Source: an uncultured Opitutales bacterium
GTDB taxonomy: Bacteria; Verrucomicrobiota; Verrucomicrobiia; Opitutales; Intestinicryptomonadaceae
Direction: 5' to 3'
DNA: 55,141 nucleotides
Assembly (NCBI GenBank): GCA_944389315.1
Contig: CALXLX010000049.1
Span: 1-55,141 of the forward strand
The position numbers were made by a program, and so were the translations under genes. The notes under the pieces were generated by a model that made no database searches, was not told the origin of the DNA, and saw only the letters and a list, made by a program, of their open reading frames with translations. Of this stretch, positions 43,924 through 52,988 are shown one piece after another (the stretch's first letter is position 1; each line of letters starts with the position of its first letter).

Positions 43924-44895
43924 ATGAGCCAAGACAATGCAACCATCTTCCCTCCGTTTAAGGACGAGGGGGAAAAGCCGCTATCCGAAGTTCAGGAGGA
44001 GATTCTCAGACTCAAGAAGCAGAAGCGCGCGGTGATACTCGCGCACAACTATGTCTCGGAGGATATACAGCGCGTGGCGGACTTCGCCGGAGACAGCCTA
44101 GCCCTGGCGCGCAAGGCCAAGGAGGCCGACGCCGACGTAATCGTATTTTGCGGCGTGCATTTCATGGCCGAGACTGCCAAAATACTCAACCCCTCCAAGG
44201 CGGTGGTCTTGCCCGACATATCCGCCGGCTGTTCCTTGGCCGACTCTTGCCCTCCCGATGAGCTCGCAAAGCTCAAGGCGGCCCATCCTGGCGCAATAGT
44301 AATATCTTACATAAACTGCTCCGCCGCCGTAAAGACCCTAAGCGACATTATCTGTACGAGCGGAAACGCCCTTGAGCTTGTAAGGAAGATTCCCCCCGAG
44401 CAGGAGATAATATTTTGCCCCGACAGGAACTTGGGCTCTTGGATAAACGAGAAGCTCGGGCGGAACATGATACTCTGGGACGGCTCCTGCTACGCGCACG
44501 AGGAGTACGACGCCGCGGACATTATCAAGATGAAGGAGTTTTTCCGCGCCCCCGCCGTATGCCACCCCGAGTGCCCCAAGGCCGTGCGCGACGCCTGCGA
44601 CGAGGTTTGCAGCACGGAAAAGATGATAAGCTGGAGCAAGGCGTGCAAGTCCGACAAAATAATAGTGGCTACCGTGGTGGAGATGCTGCACCGCCTGCGC
44701 AGGGAGGTTCCCGAAAAGACGTTTATCGCCGCGAGGCTTCCGGGCAAGAGCTGCCAGCAGTGCAAGTTTATGCGCCTCAACAGCGCCGAAAAGCTGCTCG
44801 AATGCCTAAAGACCCTAAAGCCCGAGATAATCCTGGACGAGCGCACCATAGAGCTTGCCGCAAAGCCCATAGAAAAGATGCTTAAGCTGAGCTGA
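43924..44895 (+). CDS. nadA: Quinolinate synthase
   Basis: 323 residues from the ATG at 43924 (an upstream ATG lies in the promoter). It condenses iminoaspartate with dihydroxyacetone phosphate to quinolinate, for NAD synthesis, using a [4Fe-4S] cluster. The three cluster cysteines are visible: Cys103 in AGCSLADSC, the Cys of AVCHPECPKAV and that of GKSCQQCKFM. Other signatures are ILAHNYVSEDIQ, FCGVHFMAETAKIL and ISYINCSAAVK. NadB and NadC are not in the window. Confidence 0.95.
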   Translation: MSQDNATIFPPFKDEGEKPLSEVQEEILRLKKQKRAVILAHNYVSEDIQRVADFAGDSLALARKAKEADADVIVFCGVHFMAETAKILNPSKAVVLPDISAGCSLADSCPPDELAKLKAAHPGAIVISYINCSAAVKTLSDIICTSGNALELVRKIPPEQEIIFCPDRNLGSWINEKLGRNMILWDGSCYAHEEYDAADIIKMKEFFRAPAVCHPECPKAVRDACDEVCSTEKMISWSKACKSDKIIVATVVEMLHRLRREVPEKTFIAARLPGKSCQQCKFMRLNSAEKLLECLKTLKPEIILDERTIELAAKPIEKMLKLS

Positions 44896-45001
44896 GTTTC
44901 CGGCTCAAAGCCCGACGGGGCCGTATTGCGGTGCGGCAGGCGATATTTCCATAAAAGGGGCGCCAGTTTTAGCGTCCGCCCAAAAAGCGGCGCAAAAAGT
45001 G

Positions 45002-45030
45002 TTGACATATCGGCCGGGCGACTATTTCAT
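45002..45030 (+). promoter_or_regulatory. Candidate promoter of the rpmH-rnpA-yidD-yidC cluster
   Basis: A consensus TTGACA (45002-45007) lies 64 bp before rpmH. Seventeen bp later is TTTCAT, a poor -10; CATACC lies slightly further. The -35 and location support a promoter, and the exact -10 is uncertain. Confidence 0.45.
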
Positions 45031-45070
45031 ACCGTGTTTTTAAAAATTTCAAAGCAACAGCCATCAGATT

Positions 45071-45208
45071 ATGGAACCCACATACAATCCTTCAAAACTC
45101 AAACGCGCGCGCAGCTGCGGCTTCCGCGCCCGCATGAAAACACGCGGCGGCAAGGCCGTAATCAACGCCCGCAGGAACAAGGGCCGCAAGCGTTTGGTGA
45201 CCAAGTAA
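45071..45208 (+). CDS. rpmH: 50S ribosomal protein L34
   Basis: A 45-residue basic protein. It has the L34 pattern [21 protein letters not shown] followed by RRNKGRKRL, read without break to a stop at 45206-45208. The length and composition are normal and the gene sits just before rnpA as in most bacteria. The first residues (MEPTYNPS) differ slightly from the usual MKRTFQPS. The leader has no Shine-Dalgarno. Confidence 0.96.
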   Translation: MEPTYNPSKLKRARSCGFRARMKTRGGKAVINARRNKGRKRLVTK

Positions 45209-45232
45209 ACGCTCCATGGGAAAGCGCAAGAA

Positions 45233-45655
45233 ATGCGCCTGAACAAACGCGCCAGACTGCGTAAGACGACGGATTACGAATCCGCCAGGAAGAACGCGGA
45301 AAAAGCGCATACCGGAGCTTTCGTACTGTATTTGACGCGCACGCCGCAGGAGTCGGCGGGCGCGTTTTCGCGTTTTGGGGTTGTGGCAAGCAGGCGCGTG
45401 GGGGGAGCTGTGGAGCGCAACAGAATAAAGCGCCGCTTCAGGGAGATATTCAGGACAAACCAGGGGGCACTGCCCTTCTGCGACATCGTAGTCCACGCGA
45501 AGAAGGCCTCTCTTGACACGCCCTATTCGGAGCTTGAGGAGATGTTTTTGTCGGGCTGCAGAAAGCTTGAGGCGAGGCTGCAAAAGCGCGCGGCAAAACC
45601 GGAGACAAAAACGCCCCCCGCGGCGGAGGGAGAAAAGAAGGCGGGCTCAGAATAG
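45233..45655 (+). CDS. rnpA: Ribonuclease P protein component
   Basis: 140 residues. It binds the RNase P RNA and helps cut 5' leaders from pre-tRNA. The N-terminus [18 protein letters not shown] is the substrate-cleft strand, and the RNR motif is clear in [24 protein letters not shown] closes the domain. A charged, Pro/Lys-rich tail of about 28 residues exceeds the usual length. It is 24 bp after rpmH and 17 bp before yidD. Confidence 0.95.
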   Translation: MRLNKRARLRKTTDYESARKNAEKAHTGAFVLYLTRTPQESAGAFSRFGVVASRRVGGAVERNRIKRRFREIFRTNQGALPFCDIVVHAKKASLDTPYSELEEMFLSGCRKLEARLQKRAAKPETKTPPAAEGEKKAGSE

Positions 45656-45672
45656 CCAGAAGGCTCATCGGA

Positions 45673-45984
45673 ATGGGTGATACGGGAAATTTCGCGGGGA
45701 GAACCATTCGGCGGCTGATGAAGATACCGTCGAGAATCGGAGTCTTTGCCATAGGCCTGTACAAGGCGTTCTTGTCGCCCATTTTTACCCTGCTTGGCTG
45801 CAGATGCAGGTTTTATCCGACCTGTTCGGAATATACGGCCGGGGCAATCTCCAAGCACGGCCTGATAAAGGGCTGCATACTCGGCGCATTCAGGATACTG
45901 CGCTGCAACCCGCTGTGCAGGGGCGGATACGACCCTGTCCCGGAAAAATTCTCGTGGAGAAATCTTTTCTCAAAACTTCGTTGA
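45673..45984 (+). CDS. yidD: Membrane protein insertion efficiency factor YidD
   Basis: 103 residues. The UPF0161 core is intact: [33 protein letters not shown], with the conserved cysteines in [10 protein letters not shown], then [19 protein letters not shown] and GGYDPVP. It helps YidC/Sec membrane insertion. An N-terminal extension of about 20 residues contains an internal Met (MKIPSRIG) that could be an alternative start. It lies between rnpA and yidC as usual. Confidence 0.94.
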   Translation: MGDTGNFAGRTIRRLMKIPSRIGVFAIGLYKAFLSPIFTLLGCRCRFYPTCSEYTAGAISKHGLIKGCILGAFRILRCNPLCRGGYDPVPEKFSWRNLFSKLR

Positions 45985-46076
45985 CGAAAAGGTCTCGCGC
46001 GGTTTTAATTTTCCGCTTAAAAAATTTCCCTTTCCGCACGGATAAATAGGGGATTCTTTCAAAGTCATTTCAGAAG

Positions 46077-48047
46077 ATGGATAAGAAAAATACTATACTC
46101 GGCCTGATATTCTTGGGAGCGGCATTTTGGCTGCTCTTTACGGATTCTTCAAGGATGCAAAGGCAGGCGGACGAGGCCGCGCTTAATGCGCAGGCGCAAT
46201 CAGCCCAGGAATCCGCGGTCCAGACAAAAAGTTCCGTACCCGCAATAAGGGCAGATCTGCAGAGCATTCTGGCCCCCGAAGGAAATATCGCCGAAAAACT
46301 CTCTTATATAGAGAACGACTTCATAAAAGCCACTTTCACAAACAAGGGCGGCGCGGTAAAGTGCGTGGAGCTTAAAAAATACGAGAAGTCCCAAGGCTCA
46401 AATGCGCCCTATACAATAAACGAGACGGACAAGAGCCTGATAATGGGGTTGGCGTTCCCGTCGCAGGGTTTCGGAGGAGTGCCGGTCGCGTTTGAAAAAT
46501 CCTTCGCGCTGACGGAGAAATCAGCGGACAGCCTCACATATTCCTATCTGGGAGGAGGCCTGAAGATAACGAGGACCTATTCGCTGGAGAAATCCGCAGA
46601 AAGTGTCAGCGCTCCTTATACGATAATCTGCAAAACGAGCGTGGAGAACCTATCAGACAAGGCTCTGTCGCTCGATAAGATCTACTTAAGCCTGGGCATG
46701 GCCCTGCCCACTCCCGGAGACATCTACGGGGGCAATCTCGCGTTGACTCTCTACGACGGCAGCGGGGCTGACTTTGCAAAGTCTACAAGCTTTGTGGATT
46801 CCAGCGGCTTTCTGGGCATAGGCGCAAGCAAGGCAAAGCCGAATCTTGTTCTCGACACGGCCCCCGTTGTGTGGGGCGCGGTTAAGAACCAGTTCTTTGC
46901 GACAATATTTACCCCCAAGAATATGGTTGGCCGCGGCGGGTTTGCCGCGCCGTTGACCGTAAATGAAAACGCCGAGGACAAGTACATGAGAAGCGGGGTT
47001 GTCGGCTACATGGCCTTTACTCTGGACACCCCCCTGCCCCCCAAACAGACCTGGACTCTGGACGGAAATTTATACATAGGCCCCAAGGAGATAAACAGGC
47101 TGCTCGCCATGGATGGCGGCCAGGAGGAAGTTATGAACTTCGGGTGGTTCGGCTTTATAAGCAGGCCTCTTTTGGCGCTCCTTAACATAATCCATTCGTT
47201 CATAGTGGGGATATCCCCGGCATGGGCCTGGGGCTGGGCTATAGTAATTTTGACCCTCATAGTAAGGCTCATACTCTGGCCGCTTACGGCAATACAGATA
47301 CGCTCGTCGCAGCGCATGGGCAAGCTGCAGGGCAAAATTCAGGAGATAAAGGAAAAGTACAACGGCGACCAGCAGCGCATAGGCCAGGAGACAATGAAGC
47401 TCTACGGGGAATACGGCATAAACCCCTTTGCGGGCTGCCTGCCCATTCTCATACAGCTGCCCATATTCATAGGCCTGTACTACATGCTGCAAACTTCCAG
47501 CGAGATACGCTTTGCGCACTTCCTGTGGATAGACGACCTCTCCCAGCCGGACAGCCTGTCCTTCCTGCCGAGCATATTCGGGTTCCCGCTGCACGTTCTG
47601 CCGCTGGTAAACGCGTTTTTCACATACATACAGATGAACATATCGCCCATGCCCACGGCGGACAAGGCGCAAAAGACTATGTTCAAGCTGATGCCCGTAA
47701 TAATGCTGCTGTTCTTCTACACCTTCCCGTCAGGAGTTGTGCTGTACTGGACGGTACAGAGCCTTCTGGGCATAGCTCAGACTTTGTATGTGATAAAGAC
47801 CAAGGACAAAGTAGTCCTCAAGAAGCGCGACCCCAAGAAGGGCGGATTTTTACAGAGGCTCCAGGAGGCGAGCGCGGAATACCAAAGGCTCAAGGAACAG
47901 GGGCTGTCGGACTCGGAGATCAGGGAGCGCATGAAGAAGCTCGCCGAGGAGGAGAAGCGCAGGCGCATGCAGGAGCGCTACGGTATAACCCAGGAAAAGC
48001 GCAAGAAGAACCCCGGAGGGCGTTCGACGAAACCAAAAAACCGTTAG
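46077..48047 (+). CDS. yidC: Membrane protein insertase YidC
   Basis: 656 residues of the long Gram-negative type: TM1 near the start (TILGLIFLGAAFWLLFT), a large periplasmic domain (about 60-370), then the five conserved helices with the coiled C1 loop (RMGKLQGKIQEIKEKYNGD) and the hydrophobic groove arginine-bearing TM2 (TLIVRLILWPLT). NPFAGCLPILIQLPIFIGLY is the family signature. The last 55 residues form an unusually long basic, helical tail (EEEKRRRMQERYG, RKKNPGGRSTKPKNR), probably a ribosome-docking extension. It integrates inner-membrane proteins with or without Sec. Confidence 0.96.
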   Translation: MDKKNTILGLIFLGAAFWLLFTDSSRMQRQADEAALNAQAQSAQESAVQTKSSVPAIRADLQSILAPEGNIAEKLSYIENDFIKATFTNKGGAVKCVELKKYEKSQGSNAPYTINETDKSLIMGLAFPSQGFGGVPVAFEKSFALTEKSADSLTYSYLGGGLKITRTYSLEKSAESVSAPYTIICKTSVENLSDKALSLDKIYLSLGMALPTPGDIYGGNLALTLYDGSGADFAKSTSFVDSSGFLGIGASKAKPNLVLDTAPVVWGAVKNQFFATIFTPKNMVGRGGFAAPLTVNENAEDKYMRSGVVGYMAFTLDTPLPPKQTWTLDGNLYIGPKEINRLLAMDGGQEEVMNFGWFGFISRPLLALLNIIHSFIVGISPAWAWGWAIVILTLIVRLILWPLTAIQIRSSQRMGKLQGKIQEIKEKYNGDQQRIGQETMKLYGEYGINPFAGCLPILIQLPIFIGLYYMLQTSSEIRFAHFLWIDDLSQPDSLSFLPSIFGFPLHVLPLVNAFFTYIQMNISPMPTADKAQKTMFKLMPVIMLLFFYTFPSGVVLYWTVQSLLGIAQTLYVIKTKDKVVLKKRDPKKGGFLQRLQEASAEYQRLKEQGLSDSEIRERMKKLAEEEKRRRMQERYGITQEKRKKNPGGRSTKPKNR

Positions 48048-48162
48048 CGATTGCTTAAGATTTTTCTTGAAACCGGCCGAGCAAACCTTTCAAATTTTCC
48101 GATTGAAGTAGAAACATTCCTACGAGATGTAGAACACAAAACAACAAGAAAGTAAGAAATAT

Positions 48163-48915
48163 ATGTCAGGACACAGCAAATGGGCTACAACCAAGCGCCA
48201 CAAAGCCGCCATCGACGCAAAGAGGGGCAAGGCTTTCAGCGCGGTGAGCAAAGATATAACAATGGCCGCCAAAGCCGGCGGCGGAGACCCGCTGTTCAAT
48301 CCCCGACTACGCTCTTTAATATTAAAAGCGAAGGCGGTGAACATGCCCGCCGACAACATAGAAAAGGCAATCAAAAAGGGCACAGGAGAGCTTCCCGGAG
48401 TCAGCTACGAGGAGATAGTCTACGAGGGCTACGCTCCCGGCGGCGTTGGAATGGTTGTTGAGGTGACAACCGACAACAAGAACCGTTCCGTATCCGACGT
48501 AAGGAGCACTCTCACGAAGGCCGGCGGAAATCTCGCCACGCCCGGGGCGCTGATGTTCACATTCACCAAGAAGGGTCAGTTTATAATCTCCGCGGAGAAG
48601 ACCAGCGAGGACGCCTTGATGGAGCTTCTTATGGAGGCGGACATAGAGGATATATCCAACGAGGGCGACCATTTTGAGGTGCTCTGCCCCATATCGTCTT
48701 TCGACGCCGTCTCGGAAATTCTGGAGAAGGCGAACATACAGCCGGACGATTCCGAGCTTGCATGGATACCCAACACGCTCGTTCCCATCACCGATCTTGA
48801 GACCGCCAAGAAGGTTCTCAAGCTTGAGGACGCGCTCGACTCCCTCGAGGACGTGCAGAACGTCTATTGCAACTACGACATAGACGACGCCCTTCTCGAG
48901 AAGATAAACGGATAG
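48163..48915 (+). CDS. yebC: YebC/PmpR-family protein (TACO1-type translation/transcription factor)
   Basis: 250 residues, normal length. It begins with the signature MSGHSKWATTKRHKAAIDAK and continues with AAKAGGGDPLFNPRLR, NMPADNIEKAIKKGTGE, YEGYAPGGVGMVVEV and the C-terminal Glu/Asp-rich DALEDVQNVY-like end. Relatives are DNA-binding regulators or act on ribosomes at proline runs. Which role applies here cannot be told from sequence. It is followed by two hairpins before leuC. Confidence 0.95.
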   Translation: MSGHSKWATTKRHKAAIDAKRGKAFSAVSKDITMAAKAGGGDPLFNPRLRSLILKAKAVNMPADNIEKAIKKGTGELPGVSYEEIVYEGYAPGGVGMVVEVTTDNKNRSVSDVRSTLTKAGGNLATPGALMFTFTKKGQFIISAEKTSEDALMELLMEADIEDISNEGDHFEVLCPISSFDAVSEILEKANIQPDDSELAWIPNTLVPITDLETAKKVLKLEDALDSLEDVQNVYCNYDIDDALLEKING

Positions 48916-48925
48916 TTAACACCAC

Positions 48926-48983
48926 GCGCATATTGCGCACAACAGGCACAATGGCGGCGCAAGGGCAATTTCTCTTGCGCCGC
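48926..48983 (+). promoter_or_regulatory. Two hairpins in the yebC-leuC intergenic region
   Basis: GCGCA/TGCGC (48926-48938) and a 10-bp perfect stem GCGGCGCAAG/CTTGCGCCGC (48954-48963 with 48974-48983). Neither has a U run, so they are not classical terminators. The larger ends 23 nt before the leuC start and could control its translation or protect the transcript. Confidence 0.45.
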
Positions 48984-49006
48984 AGCTATGGATAAGGCAT
49001 ACAATT

Positions 49007-50410
49007 ATGGGAAAGACTCTGTTTGAAAAGGTATGGGAGAAACACGCCGTCTGCGAATTGCCGGACGGCTCAACGCAGCTGCTCGTCGGGGCGCATCTGC
49101 TCCACGAGGTGACAAGTCCGCAGGCGTTCGGAATGTTGCGCACGCTGGGGCTGAAGGTCAAGTATCCGAACCGCACTTTTGCGACCGTGGACCATATAAT
49201 CCCCACGGACGACCGCACCGAGCCTTATGCCGACAAGATGGCATACGAGATGCTCAAGCACATACGCAAGAATTGCCAGGACAACGGCATAGTATTCTTC
49301 GACACCACCACCGGCAAGCAGGGGGTCATACACATCGTCATGCCCGAGCAGGGAATAATACAGCCCGGAATGACGGTTGCCTGCGGGGACTCCCACACTG
49401 CCACGCACGGGGCCTTCGGGGCGATAGCCTTCGGCATAGGCACAAGCCAGGTGCGCAACGTGCTTGCGACGCAGACGCTATCATTCAAAAAGCTGAAGGT
49501 TCGCAGGGTAAATGTGGAGGGGACCCTCGCAAAGGGCGTTTACCCCAAGGACGTGGCAATTTACATAATACGCAAGCTGGGTGTAAACGGCGGCATAGGA
49601 TATGCGTACGAGTTTGGCGGCAAGGTCTTTGAGGACATGTCCATGGAGGGCCGCATGACGGTTTGCAACATGGCAATAGAGGGAGGAGCCCGCATAGGAT
49701 ACATCAATCCGGACGAGAAGACCTTTGAATACCTTAAGGGGCGCCCCTACGCCCCGAAGGGCGAAGATTGGGACAAGGCCGTTGAGAAATGGAAGGCGGT
49801 AGCCTCCGACGCCGACTGCGTGTACGACGACGTTGTAAGTTTCGACGCGGCGGATATAACCCCGCAGGTGACTTGGGGAGTGAATCCTTCACAGGCCATA
49901 GGCGTTGACGAGTCCATACCCGACCCCGCCACCATTGCGGATGCGGTGCAGCGCAAGGATGCTTTCGACGCCTTAAAGTACATGAAGTTCGCCCCCGGGG
50001 AGAAGATAGAGGGCAAGGCCATAAACGTGGCCTTCATAGGCTCCTGCACAAACGGCAGAATTTCGGACTTCCGCGAGGCCGCGGAATTTCTGAAAGGCAA
50101 GCATGTAGCAGAGGGCGTGCGCGCTCTGGCAGTGCCGGGTTCCCAGATTGTCGATAAAATGGCCTGCGAGGAGGGTTTGGACAAGATATTTACCCAGGCG
50201 GGCTTCCAATGGAGGCAGGCGGGCTGCTCGATGTGCCTGGCGATGAATTCTGACAAGCTTGTTGGAGACGAGCTTTGCGCCTCGAGCTCCAACAGGAACT
50301 TCAAGGGCAGGCAGGGAAGCCCGACGGGCAGAACCCTTCTGATGAGCCCGGTAATGGTGGCCGCGGCCGCCGTGGCGGGAAAAGTCGCCGACTGCCGCAA
50401 GGATATGTAG
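49007..50410 (+). CDS. leuC: 3-isopropylmalate dehydratase large subunit
   Basis: 467 residues, normal for the bacterial LeuC. It isomerises 2- to 3-isopropylmalate in leucine synthesis together with LeuD. The cluster cysteines are visible in [13 protein letters not shown] and [10 protein letters not shown], and substrate segments in [27 protein letters not shown] (split here as family blocks) and [10 protein letters not shown]. LeuD does not follow, although leuCD are usually adjacent; a terminator comes next. LeuD must lie elsewhere. Confidence 0.95.
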   Translation: MGKTLFEKVWEKHAVCELPDGSTQLLVGAHLLHEVTSPQAFGMLRTLGLKVKYPNRTFATVDHIIPTDDRTEPYADKMAYEMLKHIRKNCQDNGIVFFDTTTGKQGVIHIVMPEQGIIQPGMTVACGDSHTATHGAFGAIAFGIGTSQVRNVLATQTLSFKKLKVRRVNVEGTLAKGVYPKDVAIYIIRKLGVNGGIGYAYEFGGKVFEDMSMEGRMTVCNMAIEGGARIGYINPDEKTFEYLKGRPYAPKGEDWDKAVEKWKAVASDADCVYDDVVSFDAADITPQVTWGVNPSQAIGVDESIPDPATIADAVQRKDAFDALKYMKFAPGEKIEGKAINVAFIGSCTNGRISDFREAAEFLKGKHVAEGVRALAVPGSQIVDKMACEEGLDKIFTQAGFQWRQAGCSMCLAMNSDKLVGDELCASSSNRNFKGRQGSPTGRTLLMSPVMVAAAAVAGKVADCRKDM

Positions 50411-50431
50411 GAATCCTTCTTATATTACAAG

Positions 50432-50469
50432 AAAAAGCCTCCATGCGTTTCGCGCATGGAGGCTTTTTT
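50432..50469 (+). terminator. Rho-independent terminator of leuC
   Basis: A 16-bp perfect stem (50432-50447 with 50453-50468), loop TTTCG, ending in T6. Confidence 0.94.
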
Positions 50470-50544
50470 ATGCATATCGCAAATAGATAAAAAATAAGGC
50501 GCTTATGCTTGATTTGTCGGATCAAATCTTTATTATAAGCTTTT

Positions 50545-51675
50545 ATGAAAAAGTTTCTGTTTACGTTGTTCTGCTTTGCTTTTGTCGCAAGTTTCACGCA
50601 TGCAAGAATAGGAGAGGCAAAGAAAGACCTTGAGGCGCGTTTGCTGTCGAGATCCGGTGGAGCTCTGGAATACGACAAGAAGGAGGAAAAAAAGCGCGAA
50701 GCGTTCGATCTTCCCTATAGGAATCTCTTGTTGATAATGCCGAGAGAGGCAGAGCATTCGTTTTATTTCAAGCGCCCCGACAAGGTTTTGGCGCAGTCTT
50801 CAGACGTGGTAAAGCAGGAAGACATGTACGGCTGGGAGGTGCATATATGCTATCTTAACGGCAAATCCGTGATGGAGTTTTACCGCAGGAGGGGAGACAA
50901 AATAACTTTTGAGGAGGTTGCAGCCCTCATGAAACTTACAGCCGGAGCGGACAAAGTGCCTCCGGTAAAGTGGGAATCGCTCTATCCTATAGACAAGACC
51001 CCCCTCTTTACGACAAGGGGGAACTACATATATTTTTCTGACGAATTCAGGGAGGACTATCCCGAGCAGACGCCAAAGTCCACCGCAAAGCAAAAGCCTT
51101 CCGAGGTGGAGTGCTTTAAGGACTCCGAATATGCGGATATAATTCCGCTTTTGCCTATTGCCAGGAATAGATATGTGGAGCTCGAGGTGAATCCCGGACT
51201 GAAGAATTCCCCTGCATACGCGAATTCCATAGCCAGGCAGATAATGGACGAAGAGCAGACAAAGGCCTTTGCCATATACAAGGAAAAGTACAATCCAGAC
51301 CCCAAGGAGCGCGAGAAGGAGCGCAAGCAGCAGCAGCAGCAAAAGAAACAGCAGCAGCAGAATCCGCAGACGGCCACGCGCCCGCAGAACACTTCGGGAG
51401 ACGATGTCAGAGGCATAAACTACGGCGAGCGCCCGAGGGTTGCCGAGGACAAGACTGTGCACATATTCTACAAGATTCCTGTCGAGGACGGCACGAGTGT
51501 CGGCTATACGATGAAACTCTCGACCGGGAAGATACGCGCAAAGTTCTATTCCGACGCGATACTTTTCATAGATTCCGATTTCGACGAGGCGCTGAGAAAA
51601 GAGCTCGAGAGGCTCTATGCCGAACAGTTCAAGAAGCGCGTCGATGAATCCAAAGAAAGCACCAACAGATTTTAA
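50545..51675 (+). CDS. Secreted protein of unknown function, paralog A
   Basis: 376 residues with a signal peptide (KKFLFTLFCFAFVASFTHA). The mature N-terminal domain (20-125) contains ARIGEAKKDLEARLLSRSG, DLPYRNLLLIMP and VMEFYRRRGDKITFEE; a Pro/Lys/Gln-rich middle includes a poly-Gln/Lys stretch (near 260-275); the C-terminal domain (about 305-376) holds GYTMKLSTGKIRAKFYSDA, LFIDSDFDEALRKELERLY and the ending KESTNRF. The downstream gene encodes a protein with the same two end domains. No family is recognised. Export and the charged helices suggest an envelope or periplasmic role. It is the first gene of a two-gene operon after the leuC terminator. Confidence 0.75.
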   Translation: MKKFLFTLFCFAFVASFTHARIGEAKKDLEARLLSRSGGALEYDKKEEKKREAFDLPYRNLLLIMPREAEHSFYFKRPDKVLAQSSDVVKQEDMYGWEVHICYLNGKSVMEFYRRRGDKITFEEVAALMKLTAGADKVPPVKWESLYPIDKTPLFTTRGNYIYFSDEFREDYPEQTPKSTAKQKPSEVECFKDSEYADIIPLLPIARNRYVELEVNPGLKNSPAYANSIARQIMDEEQTKAFAIYKEKYNPDPKEREKERKQQQQQKKQQQQNPQTATRPQNTSGDDVRGINYGERPRVAEDKTVHIFYKIPVEDGTSVGYTMKLSTGKIRAKFYSDAILFIDSDFDEALRKELERLYAEQFKKRVDESKESTNRF

Positions 51676-51690
51676 GCGGAAAACGTCATT

Positions 51691-52743
51691 ATGATTTTAA
51701 GGTTAACGGCTCTTTTTGCGGCTTTATTTTTTGCGTACGCCGCGCACGCGCGTATAGGCGAGTCGCGCTCTTCGTTTGAGAACAGGCTGATGTCGAAATC
51801 GGACGGAGGCTACCAATACGAGAACAAGGAGGACAGGCTCAGGGAGATATTTGAACTGCCCTACAGAAATCTGATGCTGATTTTTCCGAAGGACACTCAA
51901 AACAACTTCTACTTCAAGAAGGCAGATATGTCTTTGGCGACGAAGAGCGACGTAGTCAGGCAAAACGAGCTCAACGGCTGGGAAGTGCACGTATGTTTCT
52001 TCAAGGAAACCTCCGTCATGGAGTTCTACCGCAGGCGCGGCGCAAAGATAACGCCCGAGGAGATAGCTGGCCTTTTGGAAACCATGCAAAACTCCATGAA
52101 GAAGAAGGACGACGAAAAGCCCGCAGAGTGGCAAAGGCGCACGCCCAAGAAGGCGGATTTACCCAAATTGAAGCTCGACGTGTCGGAAAATTTCCTGAAG
52201 GCCGTGGCGCTCCTGCCCAGGGTAAACACGCGCATGGTCAATATGAAAGTGCCCGACGCGATAAAGAACTCGATAAATTTCGACTCGTCTAGCGCAAACC
52301 TGATACTCATAGAAGAAAAGCGCAGATTTGCCCTGAAGAATAAGGACAAGATCGCGGCCGAACAGGCGGCCGAGGAAGCGAAGAGAAAAGAGAACGCAAA
52401 AAACCGCAAGAGTTCGACCGTAAGGGAGCGCAGCGCGGCCTTGGCAAAGGCGAAGGAAAGCTCGGACGCCAAGGACGAGGACGTCTCCTACGGGGGTCTA
52501 AGCGACTCCGATCTCGAGAACCGTCTGATGATACTGCAAAAGATTCCAGACGACGAAGCCACCGCCCTGGGATACACTTTAAACCTCTCCGACGACTCTA
52601 TCAGGGCTCTGTTGTATCCGGACGGGGTATTATTCATAGATTCGCGTTTCGACAGAATGCTCAGGGAGGAGATGGAGCGCCTGTGGGAAAAGCAGGAGAC
52701 TGAAAGGCAGAAGGCCCACAAGGAAAGCTTGTACAGATTCTAA
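51691..52743 (+). CDS. Secreted protein of unknown function, paralog B
   Basis: 350 residues, 15 bp after its paralog. Signal peptide ILRLTALFAALFFAYAAHA, then ARIGESRSSFENRLMSKSDGG, ELPYRNLMLIFPKD, GWEVHVCFFKETSVMEFYRRRG and KITPEE, matching paralog A position by position. The middle differs: it is Lys/Ala/Glu-rich, probably coiled coil (EAKRKENAKNRKSS), and lacks the Gln run. The C-terminus again reads GYTLNLSDDSIRALLYPDG, LFIDSRFDRMLREEMERLW and KESLYRF. Duplication with diverged linkers suggests a heteromeric pair. A terminator follows. Confidence 0.75.
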   Translation: MILRLTALFAALFFAYAAHARIGESRSSFENRLMSKSDGGYQYENKEDRLREIFELPYRNLMLIFPKDTQNNFYFKKADMSLATKSDVVRQNELNGWEVHVCFFKETSVMEFYRRRGAKITPEEIAGLLETMQNSMKKKDDEKPAEWQRRTPKKADLPKLKLDVSENFLKAVALLPRVNTRMVNMKVPDAIKNSINFDSSSANLILIEEKRRFALKNKDKIAAEQAAEEAKRKENAKNRKSSTVRERSAALAKAKESSDAKDEDVSYGGLSDSDLENRLMILQKIPDDEATALGYTLNLSDDSIRALLYPDGVLFIDSRFDRMLREEMERLWEKQETERQKAHKESLYRF

Positions 52744-52773
52744 AGGCCTAAGAGCCCATAATATTTATCCATG

Positions 52774-52810
52774 AATCCCGCCGCACTATCCGTACGAGCG
52801 GGATTTTTTT
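52774..52810 (+). terminator. Rho-independent terminator of the tandem paralog operon
   Basis: AATCCCGC (52774-52781) pairs with GCGGGATT (52798-52805), loop of 16 nt, followed by a T run. Confidence 0.82.
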
Positions 52811-52988
52811 GCAAATACGCTTCCATTCGCCTCCGGCTCGGAACGGAAGTCTCGCATAAAGAAACCTTGGGAAAGGCTTTGCAACAATTAAGAAACGCGC
52901 AAATATGTCCACAGAGAAAACTTCTCTTAGGAAGCCGTGTTTATGCTACTGTTCTCTATGGGCAAAACCACAGCACAAATAGGCAGTA

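Noticed and set aside
44896..45070. Possible replication origin next to rpmH
   Set aside because: The rpmH-rnpA-yidD-yidC block is often near oriC, but no dnaA gene and no cluster of TTATCCACA boxes is present.
47222..48058. 278-codon open frame in another frame of yidC
   Set aside because: His/Ala/Gly-rich out-of-frame reading of a clearly conserved gene.
51325..51362. CAG/CAA run as a possible microsatellite for phase variation
   Set aside because: The Gln/Lys run uses mixed codons and is an in-frame triplet repeat, so slippage would alter linker length and not switch the gene off.
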